Assembly (NCBI GenBank): GCA_021847995.1
Contig: JAJZNE010000106.1
Coordinates: forward strand, 1-64,000
DNA from: Pseudomonadota bacterium
Lineage (GTDB): Bacteria; Pseudomonadota; Alphaproteobacteria; Acetobacterales; Acetobacteraceae
Direction of reading: 5' to 3'
DNA length: 64,000 nt
Shown here one piece after another: positions 29,025 through 37,837 of the stretch (its first letter is position 1; each line of letters opens with the position of its first letter). Under the pieces are notes generated by a model, which searched no databases, was not told where the DNA came from, and worked only from the letters and a program-made list of their open reading frames with translations. Both the position numbers and the translations under genes were made by a program.

Positions 29025-30860
29025 TCAGGCCGCCGCCGTCGCCGGCTCCTGCTCCGCCTGCATCGCCCACATGCGGGCATAGATGCCGCCCTGCGCCACC
29101 AGCTCGGCGTGCTGCCCGCGCTCGGCGACGTGGCCTTCCACCAGCACCAGGATCTCATCGGCCTCGATCACGGTGGACAGGCGGTGCGCGATGGTCAGCG
29201 TGGTGCGGTCGCGGGCGACCGTGCGCAGCGCCGTCTGAATCTCCTGCTCGGTGCGGGTATCCAGCGCACTGGTCGCTTCGTCCAGGATCAGCAGAGGCGG
29301 ATCCTTGAGCAGCGTGCGCGCGATCGCCACGCGCTGCTTCTCCCCGCCGGAAAGCTTGAGGCCGCGTTCGCCGACACGGGTGTCGTAGCCGTCGGGCAGG
29401 CGCAGCACGAAGTCATGCACCTGCGCGAGCTTCGCCGCCCGCACGATCTCCGCGCCGGTCGCGTCCGGCCTGCCGTAGCCGATATTGTAGCGGATCGTGT
29501 CGTTGAACAGCACGGTGTCCTGCGGCACTACGCCGATCGCGGCGCGCAGGCTGTCCTGCGTGATGTCGCGCAGATCTCTGCCGTCCAGCAGGATGCGTCC
29601 GCCGGTCACGTCATAGAAGCGGAACAGCAGACGGCTGATCGTCGATTTTCCCGCCCCCGTCGGCCCGACGATCGCCACCGATCCACCCGCCGGCACGCGG
29701 AAGCTGAGTCCGGTCAGAATCGGACGGTCGGGGCGATAGCCGAACCGCACATCCTCGAATACCAGTTCGCTGGCGCGGTCCGCCCCGCTGCGGCGGGGCA
29801 GGGGGCGGGCGCCGGGCCGGTCCTTCACCTCCTGCTCGGTCGCCAGCAGGCGGAACATCTGCTCCATATCGACCAGCCCCTGCTTGATCTCCCGATAGAC
29901 GAAGCCGAGGAAATTGAGCGGCTGCTGGAGCTGCATCAGATAGGTGTTGGCGAGCACGAAGCGGCCGACCGAGAACCGCCCCGCCGCAACCTCATCGGCC
30001 GCCATCAGCATCACCAATGCCAGCCCGGCGGCGATGATGACGGCCTGGCCCAGGTTCAGCATGTTCAGCGTAACCTGGTTGCGCACCGCAGCCCGCTCGT
30101 AGCGTGCCAGGGCGGCATCGAAGCGCCGCACCTCGTGCGCCTCGTTGCCGAAATACTTGACCGTCTCGAAGTTCAGCAGGCTGTCGAGCGCCTTGGTCTG
30201 CGCATCGTTCTCCACCTCGTTCATCGAGCGGCGGATGCGCACGCGGACATTGGTGAAGCCGAGCGTGAAGCCGACATAGATGCCGATCGCGCCCAGGGTG
30301 AGTGCGGCATAGCGCCAGTCGAACAGGTGCCAGAACATCGCCGCCACCAGCACCACTTCCAGCAGCGTCGGGATGGTGTTGAACACGGCGAGCCGCAGCA
30401 CGTTCTCGATGCCCTTGGTGCCGCGGTCGATGTTGCGCGACAGGCCGCCGGTCTGCCGGTCGAGATGGAAGCGCAGCGACAGCCGGTGCAGATGCTCGAA
30501 GGTGGCGCGCGCGATGCGGCGCACGGCGCGCTGCTGCACGGCGGCGAACACCGCATCGCGCAGCTCGCCGAAGCCGGCGGCGGCGACGCGCAGCAGCCCA
30601 TAGCCCACGATCAGCGCCAGCGGCACCGCCAGCACCCCGTGCTCCCCCTTCGGCGCCAGCACATCGACGACGCGGGCATAGAGCACCGGCACCAGCACCG
30701 TCGCCGTCTTGGCGGCGAGCAGGAACAGGAGGGCGGCCAGCACGCGCACCCGCGCGCCGCGATCGCCGCGGGGCCAGAGATAGGGCAGCAGCGTGCGCAC
30801 GGTGCGCCACGCCGGGCGAGGCGGCGGGACCGCGGGCGCGGCGGATGACGACGGGTTCAT
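29025..30860 (-). CDS. Atm1/AtmA-type ABC exporter (half-transporter)
   Basis: This 611-aa half-transporter belongs to the Atm1/ABCB7 group, which exports glutathione-linked sulfur or metal-thiol species. The membrane domain (about 20-330) has six helices and the group signature NFETVKYFGNEAHEVRRFD. The ATPase domain has Walker A GPTGAGKST, Q-loop VVPQDTVLFNDTIRYNIGYG, signature LSGGEKQRVAIARTL and Walker B LLILDEATSALD. Met1 is placed at 30860, because GGGCGG lies just upstream; 30869 is an alternative. The stop faces fliP with a 6-bp gap. The Fe-S or heavy-metal role is inferred from the subgroup. Confidence 0.9.
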   Translation of the reverse strand: MNPSSSAAPAVPPPRPAWRTVRTLLPYLWPRGDRGARVRVLAALLFLLAAKTATVLVPVLYARVVDVLAPKGEHGVLAVPLALIVGYGLLRVAAAGFGELRDAVFAAVQQRAVRRIARATFEHLHRLSLRFHLDRQTGGLSRNIDRGTKGIENVLRLAVFNTIPTLLEVVLVAAMFWHLFDWRYAALTLGAIGIYVGFTLGFTNVRVRIRRSMNEVENDAQTKALDSLLNFETVKYFGNEAHEVRRFDAALARYERAAVRNQVTLNMLNLGQAVIIAAGLALVMLMAADEVAAGRFSVGRFVLANTYLMQLQQPLNFLGFVYREIKQGLVDMEQMFRLLATEQEVKDRPGARPLPRRSGADRASELVFEDVRFGYRPDRPILTGLSFRVPAGGSVAIVGPTGAGKSTISRLLFRFYDVTGGRILLDGRDLRDITQDSLRAAIGVVPQDTVLFNDTIRYNIGYGRPDATGAEIVRAAKLAQVHDFVLRLPDGYDTRVGERGLKLSGGEKQRVAIARTLLKDPPLLILDEATSALDTRTEQEIQTALRTVARDRTTLTIAHRLSTVIEADEILVLVEGHVAERGQHAELVAQGGIYARMWAMQAEQEPATAAA

Positions 30861-30955
30861 ACCGCCCATGTGGCGCGCGGCGGCAGCGTTGCCAACGGTG
30901 GCGAAGCGGGTCCGCCGTGCTTGTGGCGCGCCGCCGCCGGCCCACATCGGCAGCA

Positions 30956-31804
30956 ATGGACAAGCTGCTGCGCCACATCGCCGCCTGCAACACCGCCCGC
31001 CTGCCCGGCGCGCGGCTGAGGCTCTGCATCGGTCACGAGACCGTCGGCTACGTCGCCGCCGACCTTGTGCCTGCCCTGCTCGTCTTCCCGGCGATGCGCG
31101 CTGAAGGCGACGCGATCCGGTTGACGCAGCCGGCGGCCCTGCCCGGCATCATCCGGGCGCTCGCCGAAGCCGGGCATATCCGCTGGCGCAACGAGGCATT
31201 CGATGTCCGCGCCGACCCAGATGGCCCGGCGCTCGCCGAGGTGGATCGCGGCGCACTGCCGGCGTTCGGCATCATGTCGCTTGGCGTCCATGTCAACGGG
31301 CTGGTACGCCAGGGCGACGATCTAGGCATCTGGGTCGCGGTGCGCTCGGCGAGCAAGCATCTCGACCCCGGCAAGCTCGACCATCTGGTCGCCGGTGGCG
31401 TCCCGGCTGGCCTCACGCCCGCCGAAACCCTGATCAAGGAAGCCGCCGAAGAAGCCGACATCCCCGCCGCCATCGCCGCGCGCGCGCAGCCGGTGGCGCG
31501 CATCGCCTACGCCGCCGACCGGCCGGAAGGGCTGCGGCGGGATTTGCTGATCTGCTACGACCTTTTTCTGCCCGCCGGCCTGATGCCGCGCCCGGCCGAT
31601 GGAGAAGTGGCGCGGTTCGAGCTGTGGCCGGCGTCGCGGGTGCTGGCCGCGATGTGCGACGGCGACGCGTTCAAGTTCAACGTCACCCTGGTCCTGATCG
31701 ACCTGTTCCTGCGTCAGGGAAGGATCGCCGGGGCGGACGCCGCGCGGCTGCGGGCGGCGCTGGCGCACCCGGCCGCCGGCGCCCCCGGCCATCCGCTCGG
31801 CTGA
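30956..31804 (+). CDS. Nudix hydrolase with DUF4743 domain (Tnr3-like)
   Basis: This 282-aa protein combines an N-terminal DUF4743 domain (about 1-110) with a Nudix domain. The Nudix box is GGVPAGLTPAETLIKEAAEE, followed by ADIP. Relatives include the fungal Tnr3 N-terminal region, which converts damaged thiamine diphosphate (oxy- or oxo-thiamine diphosphate) to the monophosphate. FGIMSLGVHVNGLVRQG and DAFKFNVTLVLIDLFLRQG are typical of the group. It diverges from the ABC exporter with a 95-bp gap. Substrate is inferred from family. Confidence 0.85.
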   Translation: MDKLLRHIAACNTARLPGARLRLCIGHETVGYVAADLVPALLVFPAMRAEGDAIRLTQPAALPGIIRALAEAGHIRWRNEAFDVRADPDGPALAEVDRGALPAFGIMSLGVHVNGLVRQGDDLGIWVAVRSASKHLDPGKLDHLVAGGVPAGLTPAETLIKEAAEEADIPAAIAARAQPVARIAYAADRPEGLRRDLLICYDLFLPAGLMPRPADGEVARFELWPASRVLAAMCDGDAFKFNVTLVLIDLFLRQGRIAGADAARLRAALAHPAAGAPGHPLG

Positions 31805-31826
31805 TGCCCCGCCTGCCGGCGACGCC

Positions 31827-32300
31827 TTAGCTGCCCGGCGGCGCCGCGGCGATCGGGATGTCGCGCCCCTCCGCCCCGCCGGGCTGATCGCCCATGCCGG
31901 CCGGCGGCGCCTCCGTCTCCTCCGCGTCGGCCTCGCCGTTGCCGTCGGCGGCCATGCCCTCCTGCATCGTCGGACGACGCTGGCCGTTCTGCTGGCTCTG
32001 CTGTTGCTGCTGCGCCTGCGCCATGGCGTTCAGGATGCGGAAATAGTGCTCCGCATGCTGAAAATAGCTCTCCGCCATCACGCGGTCGCCGCCGCTGGTC
32101 GCGTCGCGTCCGAGTTGCAGGTACTTCTCGAACAATTGCTGCGCCGTGCCGCGGATGCGCAGATCCGGGCCGTTGCTGTCGAAGACATGGTTGCGGTTGA
32201 GCGGGATGCCGCCGCCGTGATGGCGGATGCCGCCGCCGCCGCCGCCGCCACCACCCCCGCCGCTGCGGTGATTCCGTCCGCGCATACGTTTCATGTTCAT
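31827..32300 (-). CDS. DUF4167 protein with long poly-Gly tract
   Basis: This 157-aa protein has the DUF4167 domain common downstream of prmC in alphaproteobacteria: NHVFDSNGPDLRIRGTAQQL with FEKYLQLGRDATSGGDRVMA and ESYFQHAEHYFRILNAM. The N-terminal tail (RMRGRNHRSG then eleven Gly) looks RNA-binding. The C-terminal half is low-complexity and acidic. Its function is unknown. A start at 32300 is used; Met3 at 32294 is an alternative. The gene is 308 bp from prmC, on the same strand, and the space between holds no clear gene. Confidence 0.88.
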   Translation of the reverse strand: MNMKRMRGRNHRSGGGGGGGGGGGIRHHGGGIPLNRNHVFDSNGPDLRIRGTAQQLFEKYLQLGRDATSGGDRVMAESYFQHAEHYFRILNAMAQAQQQQQSQQNGQRRPTMQEGMAADGNGEADAEETEAPPAGMGDQPGGAEGRDIPIAAAPPGS

Positions 32301-32608
32301 GCGTGTGCCAATACGCCTTCCTGCCTTAATGGCCCGCCGCCTGCCGGCGCCGGGACGCGCCGTTATGACGCAGGGTTCCGGACCGGGACCGAGGAGCGGA
32401 CCATCGCCGCACCCTCAACCCACGAATGTTTCGTTCCGTTGGCTTCCGCGCGCGCCCCCGCCATTCATCCGCCGGCACGCCCGGGCATCCTGCCCGCCGG
32501 CCGGCGACACGATCTGAAGGAGGCGCCAGGGTCGTCCCCGGTTGCCGGGCGGACCCTGCCGCGCGGGCGAAAGCTAGCCTTCCTTGTCCGGCCCGCCAAA
32601 CGGTTTTT

Positions 32609-33415
32609 TCACCGCACTGCCGCCCGCAGTACCAGTGCCCGCGCAACTCCGCCCAGATCGCACCGCAGGGCGACCGGCGCCAGCCCCGCCGCACGCGAAA
32701 GTGTCACCACGCTTTCCGCCTGTCCGGCGCCCAGCTCCAGCACCGCAACCCCGCCGGGTGCGAGCAGCCGCGGCAGGTCGGGCAGGATAGCGCGATAGGC
32801 CGCCAGCCCGTCGGCCCCGCCATCGAGCGCCGAGCGCGGCTCATGCCCCGCCACCTCCGGCATCAGGAATGCGATTTCCGCCGACGGGATATAGGGCGGA
32901 TTGGCAAGGATCAGATCGAACTGCCCCGCCAGCGACGCAGCCCAGCTACCCACGACGAACATTGCCCGCGCGCCGAAACCGCAGGCGGCGGCATTCGCCG
33001 CTGCCAGTGCTGCGGCCGCCGCGATCCGGTCGCTGCCGAGTCCCGTGGCCTGCGGAAACTCCGCCAGGGCCGCCAGCAGCAGCGCGCCGGTGCCGGTGCC
33101 GAGATCGAGGACGCGGTGAACCGCCGCCCGCGCCGCCCGCGCCGCCAGCGCCGCCTCGATCACCGTTTCGCTGTCGGGGCGCGGGATCAGGGTGGCCGGC
33201 GAGACGGCGAGATCGAGGGTCCAGAACCCCTGCCGGCCGCGCAGATGCGCCATCGGCTCGCGCGCCGCCCGGCGGGCGAGAAGGGCTGCGAAGCGGGCTG
33301 GGTCCGCATCGTCCCCGCCGGCCAGCCGCCACAGCAGCCGCGCCTCCCGCGCCGGCTGCTCGATGCCGGCGGCGGCAAGCCTCGCCACGGCGGCGCGGAG
33401 CGCCTCCCCCATCAT
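32609..33415 (-). CDS. prmC: Peptide chain release factor N5-glutamine methyltransferase PrmC
   Basis: PrmC methylates the GGQ glutamine of release factors 1 and 2. The 268-aa protein has an N-terminal helical domain, the strand LIPRPDSETVIEAAL, the AdoMet-binding VLDLGTGTGALLLAAL and the catalytic NPPYIPS, then EPRSALDGGADGLAAYRAIL. The start at 33415 overlaps the stop of the upstream MFS gene by 4 bp (ATGA). In many relatives prfA precedes prmC; here prfA is not present and an MFS gene holds its place. Confidence 0.93.
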   Translation of the reverse strand: MMGEALRAAVARLAAAGIEQPAREARLLWRLAGGDDADPARFAALLARRAAREPMAHLRGRQGFWTLDLAVSPATLIPRPDSETVIEAALAARAARAAVHRVLDLGTGTGALLLAALAEFPQATGLGSDRIAAAAALAAANAAACGFGARAMFVVGSWAASLAGQFDLILANPPYIPSAEIAFLMPEVAGHEPRSALDGGADGLAAYRAILPDLPRLLAPGGVAVLELGAGQAESVVTLSRAAGLAPVALRCDLGGVARALVLRAAVR

Positions 33416-34821
33416 TGCGCGGCCGCGCGACGTGTGGCATCCGGCAGGCGCCGGATCGCCAGTGCCGCCAGCAGCGGCGCCACCATGAAGCCGCCGAACA
33501 GCCACGACGCGGCCGACTCGGCGCCGGCCGCACCGCCGGGGACGGACAGGCCGGCCAGTCCCGTCACCATGCCGCCCAGGGCCGCGCCGGCGGCGTTGCC
33601 GACCATCACCACCATGGTGATGGAGGCGCCGGCCAGATCACGGTCGGCCTCGGACGCGAAGCCGAACACGCGCGCCCCGAGATGCGGCCAGGTCATGCCG
33701 ATGCCGCCGCCGACCGCCAGCAGGGCGGGCGCGATCACCACGAGATCGGCCAGCGACGCGCCCGGATGCGGCATGCGGAGCGCCAGGGCGGCAAGCCCGG
33801 CGGCCAGCACCGCCGGCCCGGCAATAAGGGCGGCGCGTGCCGCGGCCGACGTGACACTGGCGGCTCCCACCGCCGCCAGCGTCCAGCCCATTGACATCAA
33901 TGCCGAGACATAGCCGGCATGCAGCGGGCGAAGGCCATGCAGCGTCTGGAGGAAATAGGGCACGAAGATTTCCGGTGTGGTGCCGGCGAGCAGCAGGATC
34001 ATGGCGGCATAGGTCGCCGCCAGCGGCGCGCCCGGGCGCGTCGCACCGTCCGGGAACAGCCGCGCCCCGCCGCGTGCCTCGCGCCGCGCGAACCAGGCAA
34101 AGCCGCCCAGCGCCGCCGCCAGACAGGCGCCGGTGACCGCAACCTCGGCCGACATGCTGCCGGCCGAGACCGCCAGCACGCTGCCGCCGAGCAGCAGCAG
34201 GTTGCCGACCGGCAGGGCGGTGCGCGGCGCCGACGGGGTGGGGAGGCGGCGCGGCAGGGCGGTTTCCACCAGCGCCAGCAGCAGCGGCGCGACCGCCGCA
34301 ACGCCCCAGAACGCCGCACGCCATGCCCCGAACTCGGCAAACACGCCGCCCGTCGCCGGTCCGAGCAGGGTTGCCGCACCCCATGCGATGGAGGCGACGC
34401 TGAGCGCGCGCGGCCACAGCGCCGGCGGGAACAGCGTGCGGACCATGGTGAAGCCGAGGGCGGAGAGCGTGCCGGCGCCGAGACCCTGCACCGCCCGCCC
34501 GGCCAGCAGCGCCGGCATCGACGGCGCCAGCGCACAGGCCGCGGACCCGAGCACGAAGGCGGTGAGCGCCACACGATAGGCGCCGCGCCCGCCGGCGGCA
34601 CGCAGCAGCCGCGCGCACAACCCGCCGCCGAGCAGGGAGGCGACGATATAAAGCACCGTGCTCCAGGCGAACCAGCGCAGGCCGCCGATGTCGCGCACCA
34701 CCGAGGGCAGGATGGTGGCGACGATGAAGGTGTTCAGCGCGTGCAGCACCAGGCTGCCGCCGACCACCGCACTGCGGGCCGCGTTGCCGCCGCGCAGCAG
34801 TTCCGCCCAGCCTGGCTGCAT
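33412..34821 (-). CDS. MFS permease (drug:H+ antiporter-like)
   Basis: This 469-aa major facilitator has about 14 hydrophobic segments, as in the DHA2/EmrB-QacA group. The N-terminal half includes HALNTFIVATILPSVVRDIG, LLAGRAVQGLGAGTLSALGF (motif C region) and ATLLGPATGGVFAEFGAW. A GGGGAGC ribosome-binding site precedes the ATG at 34821. It lies 65 bp downstream of the DMSP-lyase-like gene and overlaps prmC by 4 bp, so these three may be one transcript. The substrate is unknown; an efflux role is typical of the group. Confidence 0.85.
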   Translation of the reverse strand: MQPGWAELLRGGNAARSAVVGGSLVLHALNTFIVATILPSVVRDIGGLRWFAWSTVLYIVASLLGGGLCARLLRAAGGRGAYRVALTAFVLGSAACALAPSMPALLAGRAVQGLGAGTLSALGFTMVRTLFPPALWPRALSVASIAWGAATLLGPATGGVFAEFGAWRAAFWGVAAVAPLLLALVETALPRRLPTPSAPRTALPVGNLLLLGGSVLAVSAGSMSAEVAVTGACLAAALGGFAWFARREARGGARLFPDGATRPGAPLAATYAAMILLLAGTTPEIFVPYFLQTLHGLRPLHAGYVSALMSMGWTLAAVGAASVTSAAARAALIAGPAVLAAGLAALALRMPHPGASLADLVVIAPALLAVGGGIGMTWPHLGARVFGFASEADRDLAGASITMVVMVGNAAGAALGGMVTGLAGLSVPGGAAGAESAASWLFGGFMVAPLLAALAIRRLPDATRRAAAQ

Positions 34822-34886
34822 GAAGCTCCCCGGAATGAAGGCCCCCGTTCTTGCCACAGAGGCCGCGAAAGGGAAGGCCGCGGCTT

Positions 34887-35465
34887 TCACCCGAACCGCG
34901 AGCGCGCCGCGAGCTCGCCGCCGCACCAGAGATAGAGCGCCAGCAGCGGTGACCCGGCGGTGCGCATGCCGTGGCGCTGCCAGGGCGCGTGATGGATCGG
35001 GCTGCCCGCCGGCCGGTCGCGCCACGGTTCCGCCCCGCGTTGCCACGACGCCGGAGCGAACGGCAGATAGATCTCCTCGGCGGCATGGCGGTGCGGCGGA
35101 TAGGTGGTGTGCGGCCCGAGCAACAGGAAGCCGACGGCGAGCTGCGTCGCCGGCACCGGGCCGCGAAGCCCGATCAGCTCGGTCCAGCCGTAACGGTCGA
35201 GGAACCCCGGCGGTGCCTCGGTCGCGCCGTAGGTCTGGCGCCATGCCAGCGCCGGCGCGAGGGCCAGCAGCCGTGCCAGCACCGGGGCAGCGGCCGGCGG
35301 CCCCTCGGCGCAGGCCGGCGCCAGCGAGCGCAGCACCGGCAGGGAGGACGGCTCGACCGGGCGGACGGGCAGGGCCGGCTCCGGCCAGCGCGCGAGGAAC
35401 CGATCCACGGTCGCATCGCCGAGATCGCGCAGCAGGTTCGCGACCGCCGCCGCAAGATGCTCCAT
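34887..35465 (-). CDS. Cupin protein of the DMSP-lyase (DddQ/DddL) family
   Basis: This 192-aa protein has a cupin core with the metal-binding motif TYPPHRHAAEEIYLPF (His, His, Glu, Tyr) and a later His in SPIHHAPWQRHGMRT. That pattern, with HTTYP before it, matches the family of dimethylsulfoniopropionate lyases DddQ/DddL. Many members have unknown substrates, so lyase activity is not proven. GGGAGGAT precedes the chosen Met at 35465; Met at 35489 is an alternative. The downstream MFS permease is a plausible partner for moving the substrate or product. Confidence 0.6.
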   Translation of the reverse strand: MEHLAAAVANLLRDLGDATVDRFLARWPEPALPVRPVEPSSLPVLRSLAPACAEGPPAAAPVLARLLALAPALAWRQTYGATEAPPGFLDRYGWTELIGLRGPVPATQLAVGFLLLGPHTTYPPHRHAAEEIYLPFAPASWQRGAEPWRDRPAGSPIHHAPWQRHGMRTAGSPLLALYLWCGGELAARSRFG

Positions 35466-35587
35466 CCGCCATCCTCCCGCCCGCGCCATGATCGCGCTGC
35501 AACGCTGCCGATGATTGTGCCATGCGCAGCACACGTTGCGCGGCGGCGTGATTGATCGGCGGCACAAACCGCCCCATTGATGCCGCG

Positions 35588-37534
35588 ATGACCCCTTACC
35601 CGAAAGCGCACGGGCGCATTCGGGCGGGGTTCGATTCGGACGTGAAGATGGCGGGGTTCCTGGGCGGCGCCAGCCTGCCGGCAGCTTCCGGCAAGGGGCG
35701 CCGACGCTTCCTTGAGCGGCTGCGCGCGTCGGGCACCGCCCGGCGTGTCGGCGAAGCCGCGCCCGGCCGTCACCGCCGTCCGTTCGGCGAAATGGTGCTG
35801 CACGCTCCGCAGACGCTGCGGGCGCTGGTACGCGCGGACGAGATCGGGCTGGTCGTGCTGGCCGGCCTGATCGGCGTCGCCGCCGGCCTCAGTGTCACCG
35901 CCATGGGCGTGATCGCGCAGTTGCTGCACGAATTGTTCTACAACGTCGCCCCCGGTGAGCGGCTGAGCGGGGAGATCGCGGTCGATCCCTGGCGGGCCGC
36001 GCTGTCGCTCGTCCTCGGCGGGCTGGCGATGGGTCTGTCGGGCCTCGTCATCCTGCGCTTCTGGCCGCGCCGCGCGATCGACCCGATCGAGGCGAATGCG
36101 CTCTACGGCGGGCGCATGTCGCTCAACGACAGCCTGATCGTGGTCGCACAGACGCTGCTGTCGAACGGCGTCGGCGCCTCGGTGGGGCTGGAGGCGGGAT
36201 ATACGCAGATCGGCTCGGCGCTCGCCTCCCGCCTCGGGCGCAGCTTCCGGGTGCGGCGCAACGATCTGCGCGTGCTGGTCGGCTGCGGCGCCGCCGGCGC
36301 CATCGCCGCCGCCTTCAACGCGCCGCTGACCGGCGCGTTCTATGCCTACGAACTGGTGATCGGCACCTATTCGCTGGCGACCCTGGCGCCCGTGGTCTGT
36401 GCCGCCATCGTCGCCGTCGTCATCACGCGGCTGCTGACGCCGGAGCTCTATGGTTTCGAGGTGCAGTTGCCGACGGCGATCGCACCGGTGGATTACCTGC
36501 CGGTGCTGGCGCTGGGCATGCTCGCGGCGCTGATGGGCATTGCCATCATGCGCGGCGTGACGCTGACCGAGGACATCTTCCGCCGCAGCGGCGTGCCCCC
36601 CTGGCTGCGTCCGGCGATCGGCGGGCTGGCGGTCGCCGGCCTCGCGATGATTTCCCCGCAGGTGCTGTCCTCGGGTCATGCGGCGTTGCAGGTGACGATG
36701 GATGCGCCGTATCCGCTGCGCCATCTGGCGCTGCTGATCGTGCTGAAATCGCTTGCCTCCGCCATTTCGATCGGCTCCGGCTTCCGCGGCGGGCTGTTCT
36801 TCGCCTCGCTGTTCCTCGGCGCCCTGCTCGGCAAGCTGTTCACCGGGGCACTGGCGCTGGTCGCGGCGACGCAGGCGGTGCCGCCGGTGGTCGGCGCCCT
36901 GGTCGGCATGAGCGCGCTCGCCGTCGCCGTGGTCGGCGGGCCGCTGACGATGGCGTTCCTGGCGCTGGAGAGCACCGGCAGCCTGCCGCTCACGGTCGCG
37001 GTGGTGATGGCGGCGGCGGTGTCGGCGCTGACCGTGCGGCGCACCTTCGGCTACAGCTTCGCCACCTGGCGCTTCCACCTGCGCGGCGAGGCGATCCGCA
37101 GCGCCGTCGATATCGGCTGGATGCGCAACCTGACGGTCGCCCGCATGATGCGCCGCGAGGTGCGGACGACGCGGCTCGACACCACGCTCGCCGCCTTCCG
37201 GCGCGATTTCCCGCTCGGCGCCACCACCCGCGTCGTCGTCATCGACGGCTCGGACCGCTATGCCGGCATCGTGCTGGTGCCGGAAGCCCACGCCCCGGAC
37301 GCCGAGGAGGAGGCGAAACTCGCCACCATCCTGCACAATGCCAACGACATGCTGCTGCCGCAGATGACCATCAAGGAGGCAGTGAGCGCGTTCGAACAGG
37401 CCGAGGCGGACGCGCTGGCGGTGGTGGACGGCACCGATAGCCGCCGCGTCATCGGCCTGCTGACGGAGGCGCACGCCCTGCGCCGCTACAGCGAGGAACT
37501 CGACCGCCGGCGGCGGGAACTGTCCGGGGAGTGA
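35588..37534 (+). CDS. ClC-type chloride channel/transporter with CBS domains
   Basis: This 648-aa protein has a ClC membrane domain (about 70-470) and a C-terminal CBS pair (about 510-640: MMRREVRTTRLDTTLAAFRR; LPQMTIKEAVSAFEQAEADA). The pore motif reads GVGASVGLEAGYTQ where the usual text is GxGxxxGREGP; the gating Glu (about E202) is kept but the GREGP arginine, glycine and proline are not. The second pore motif is GSGFRGGLFFASLFLGA, again with Ala where Pro is usual. The changes may alter ion selectivity. The start at 35588 lacks a clear ribosome-binding site. Confidence 0.88.
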   Translation: MTPYPKAHGRIRAGFDSDVKMAGFLGGASLPAASGKGRRRFLERLRASGTARRVGEAAPGRHRRPFGEMVLHAPQTLRALVRADEIGLVVLAGLIGVAAGLSVTAMGVIAQLLHELFYNVAPGERLSGEIAVDPWRAALSLVLGGLAMGLSGLVILRFWPRRAIDPIEANALYGGRMSLNDSLIVVAQTLLSNGVGASVGLEAGYTQIGSALASRLGRSFRVRRNDLRVLVGCGAAGAIAAAFNAPLTGAFYAYELVIGTYSLATLAPVVCAAIVAVVITRLLTPELYGFEVQLPTAIAPVDYLPVLALGMLAALMGIAIMRGVTLTEDIFRRSGVPPWLRPAIGGLAVAGLAMISPQVLSSGHAALQVTMDAPYPLRHLALLIVLKSLASAISIGSGFRGGLFFASLFLGALLGKLFTGALALVAATQAVPPVVGALVGMSALAVAVVGGPLTMAFLALESTGSLPLTVAVVMAAAVSALTVRRTFGYSFATWRFHLRGEAIRSAVDIGWMRNLTVARMMRREVRTTRLDTTLAAFRRDFPLGATTRVVVIDGSDRYAGIVLVPEAHAPDAEEEAKLATILHNANDMLLPQMTIKEAVSAFEQAEADALAVVDGTDSRRVIGLLTEAHALRRYSEELDRRRRELSGE

Positions 37535-37537
37535 GGG

Positions 37538-37726
37538 TCACGCATCGCGCGGCTCGTCCTTCCGCGCGCCGTCGAGGGCGCGGCGTGCCCGCACCTGTTC
37601 CAGCCGCTCTGCCTCCCGCTCGGCGCGGGTGCGCCCATGGCGTGCCCGGTTCGCCTGCGCCTCGGCCTCCGCCGCCGTCCGGGCGCGTTGCCGGCGTGCC
37701 CGGCGCAGATTGACGATCTCACCCAT
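37538..37726 (-). CDS. DUF4169 family small basic protein
   Basis: This 62-aa protein shows the DUF4169 pattern: MGEIVNLRRARRQRARTAAE, then ANRARHGRTRAEREAERLEQ and RARRALDGARK. It is Arg/Ala-rich and predicted to form a long helix. The function is unknown. It lies convergent with the ClC gene (3-bp gap) and diverges from the dienelactone hydrolase gene. Confidence 0.8.
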   Translation of the reverse strand: MGEIVNLRRARRQRARTAAEAEAQANRARHGRTRAEREAERLEQVRARRALDGARKDEPRDA

Positions 37727-37837
37727 GGCACCATGCTGCCGCGCCCGTCCGCCCGGCACAAGCACCCCGCCCGGCGGTTGACGAACGCGCCCGGCCGGCC
37801 ATTCTGCCCCGGCGCAGGACGCAAGGGAGAGCACGAC

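Noticed and set aside
35174-37474. A 766-codon minus-strand frame over the ClC gene
   Set aside because: The ClC reading on the plus strand has clear membrane segments and CBS domains; the antisense product is Gln/His/Arg-rich low complexity.
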